Assembly: GCA_024803745.1 (NCBI GenBank)
Contig: JANJXV010000153.1
Coordinates: 1,178,001-1,242,000, forward strand
Length of the DNA stretch: 64,000 nt
Direction of reading: 5' to 3'
From: Megascapheus bottae
Taxonomy: Eukaryota > Chordata > Mammalia > Rodentia > Geomyidae
A program made the translations under genes and the position numbers. Shown piece after piece: positions 62,792 through 64,000 of the stretch (positions are counted from its first letter, which is position 1; each line of letters begins with the position of its first letter). The notes beneath the pieces were generated by a model. The model ran no database searches and had not been told where the DNA came from. It saw nothing but the letters and a program-made list of their open reading frames with translations.

Positions 62792-63975
62792 TTAGATGGT
62801 ATGCTGTTTAGGTGCCATTTCTTTCCCTATATTGCATTTATTTTGGTTTTCTATGTATAGAGCATCTTTGAGAATTCTCTGTAGTGTTGGTTTTGTTTCG
62901 ACATATTGTTGCAGCTTTTCCCTGGAATGGAATGTTTTTATTTTTCCCTCAGTTATGAATGAGAGCTTAGCTGGCTACAGTATTCTTGGTTGGTAGTTAT
63001 TTGATATAAGGGCATGACATATATGCTTCCTGTCACTTCGTGCTTGCATGGTCTCTGCTGAGAAATCTGGGGTTATTCTGATTGGTTTGCCTTTGTAGGT
63101 TACTGATCCCTTTTCCCTGGCTGCCTTTAGGATCTTTCCTTTCGTTTCTATTGATCCAGTTCGGATCACAATGTGGTGGTGGGATGTTCTTTTCTGGTCA
63201 GGTCTGTTTGGGGTTCTAAAAGCTTCTCGTATCTGGATGGGCCTGCCCTTCTGGATATTTGGGAAATTCTCTGAGATGATTCCCTGAAGTATATTTCCAA
63301 ATCCATTGACCTCTTTCTCCACGCCCTCCTCAGTACCAACTAGCCTTAAATTAGGCTTCCTAATTGTATCTTGGACCTCCTGAAGCGCTCTCTCATATTT
63401 CCTAGATTTGGATTGACTCATTTTCTGTTCTTTATAATACCTAAATTATCTTCAGCCACGGAAATTCTCTCCTCTGCAATGTCTAACCTGCTATCAAAGC
63501 TATCTACTTCATTTTTCATCTCCCTTGCTTCTAATTGCTCACTTTTGATGCCTTGCATCCCTTGTTTTAGCTCATGTATGGATTTCTTTATCTCCTTGAT
63601 TTCCTTTTGAGTGGTTAGCTCGGTAGCTTTATTTTCTTTGGACATATGCTGGAGTTTGGTCACGTTTTTATTTGTGGATTCTTTGAATTCATCCATCTTT
63701 CTTTGAAAAACCTTTATTATGGCCTCCTTTATGGCTTCTTCTTTTTCACTTATCACCTTGTTTTTGCTTTCCTCTTGTTCAGGTATGGCTTCCTCCATTA
63801 TCTCTTTCTTTATATTTTCACATTTTTCATTAATGATGTTTATCAATTGCATTTGTGTAGCAATTGGAAGACTCTCCTCTAGGTTTGCCAGTGACTGTTC
63901 CATTGTCTGTTTACATTGGGTGGGGGATGTTGTTTCTTGATTTGACATTTTTCTTGAGTTTCTTGTTCTGCCCAT
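62792..63975 (-). pseudogene. L1 ORF1 pseudogene, unit 9
   Basis: Coiled-coil half 63975-63418, 4-base-deletion frame break, RRM-like half open from 63421 to the array-wide TAG at 62975. Codon near 63168 is CGA, not the TGA of unit 8. Arg for Trp near 63029 is private. Confidence 0.94.
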
Positions 63976-64000
63976 TTGAAAATGGGAGCAAGATTACTAC

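Larger units (their letters stand above)
58486..63975 (-). mobile_element. LINE-1, unit 9
   Basis: A-tail from 58486 with AACAAA in place of AATAAA, as in unit 8. G-rich 3' UTR tract at 58603-58649. The flank beyond ORF1 is cut by the window end 25 bases after the ORF1 start. Confidence 0.97.
1..64000. repeat. Tandem array of ~7.44 kb L1-containing units (macrosatellite-like)
   Basis: The same ordered block recurs head to tail across the whole window. L1 A-tail ends (poly-T on the plus strand) lie at 6391, 13808, 21255, 28707, 36142, 43577, 51028 and 58486, so unit lengths run from 7417 to 7458 bp. All units have one orientation, and every flanking piece (two SINEs, the microsatellite and the unassigned spacer) recurs with the L1. 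This shows that a composite block was duplicated, not that L1 inserted repeatedly. Length differences come mainly from the CAT microsatellite and small indels. Neither array edge is inside the window, so total copy number and the original duplication breakpoint cannot be read here; the unit start used here (the L1 A-tail) is arbitrary. Confidence 0.97.

Noticed and set aside
1..64000. Nine independent L1 insertions
   Set aside because: Identical flanks, the same SINEs, the same orientation and shared inactivating lesions require duplication of a block.
1..64000. CRISPR-like or prokaryotic repeat array
   Set aside because: The periodic repeat is 7.4 kb of eukaryotic transposon DNA; no short direct repeats with unique spacers exist.

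Overview
The window is mammalian nuclear DNA and consists entirely of one head-to-tail tandem array. The repeat unit is about 7.44 kb. Its RT-motif landmark recurs at 1445, 8869, 16290, 23736, 31186, 38621, 46057, 53509 and 60967 (spacings 7421-7458 bp). Nine units are represented: unit 1 is cut by the left window edge and unit 9 by the right. No array boundary, host gene, rRNA, tRNA gene or CRISPR is present.

Each unit has the same order from left to right. (1) A near-complete LINE-1 on the minus strand, with poly-T (the L1 A-tail) at its left end, a G-rich 3' UTR, ORF2 (about 3.84 kb), a 47-48 bp inter-ORF spacer, ORF1 (about 1.18 kb) and an undefined 5' UTR. (2) About 0.66 kb of L1 5' UTR and flank. 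(3) A dimeric tRNA/ID-type SINE on the minus strand. (4) A (CAT)n microsatellite of 6-16 repeats. (5) A second dimeric ID-type SINE on the plus strand. (6) About 0.62 kb of sequence I cannot assign to any family. The dimeric SINE, with an ID-like left monomer and a second monomer ending near 'caagccccaagactgg', resembles the IDL-Geo type that I recall from geomyoid rodents (kangaroo rats, pocket mice, pocket gophers). The host is therefore probably such a rodent; this is inference from memory of the family.

All L1 copies are dead. All nine share lesions: an in-frame TGA in ORF2 between the endonuclease and RT domains, a frame change just before RT motif A, a frame change in the endonuclease N-terminus, a Glu in place of the endonuclease catalytic Asp, and a TAG near the ORF1 C-terminus. 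The L1 was therefore already defective when the unit was amplified, so the array grew by DNA duplication and not by retrotransposition. Units 1 and 2 carry the most private changes, and unit 1 keeps ancestral states lost in units 2-9, as expected near an array edge. Units 5/6 and 8/9 are close relatives, but many variants group the units in mutually incompatible ways, which indicates gene conversion or unequal exchange between units.

The main discovery is the array itself: a macrosatellite-like tandem repeat whose unit is mostly a dead L1. The plus-strand open frames lying opposite the L1 genes are shadows and are left out.
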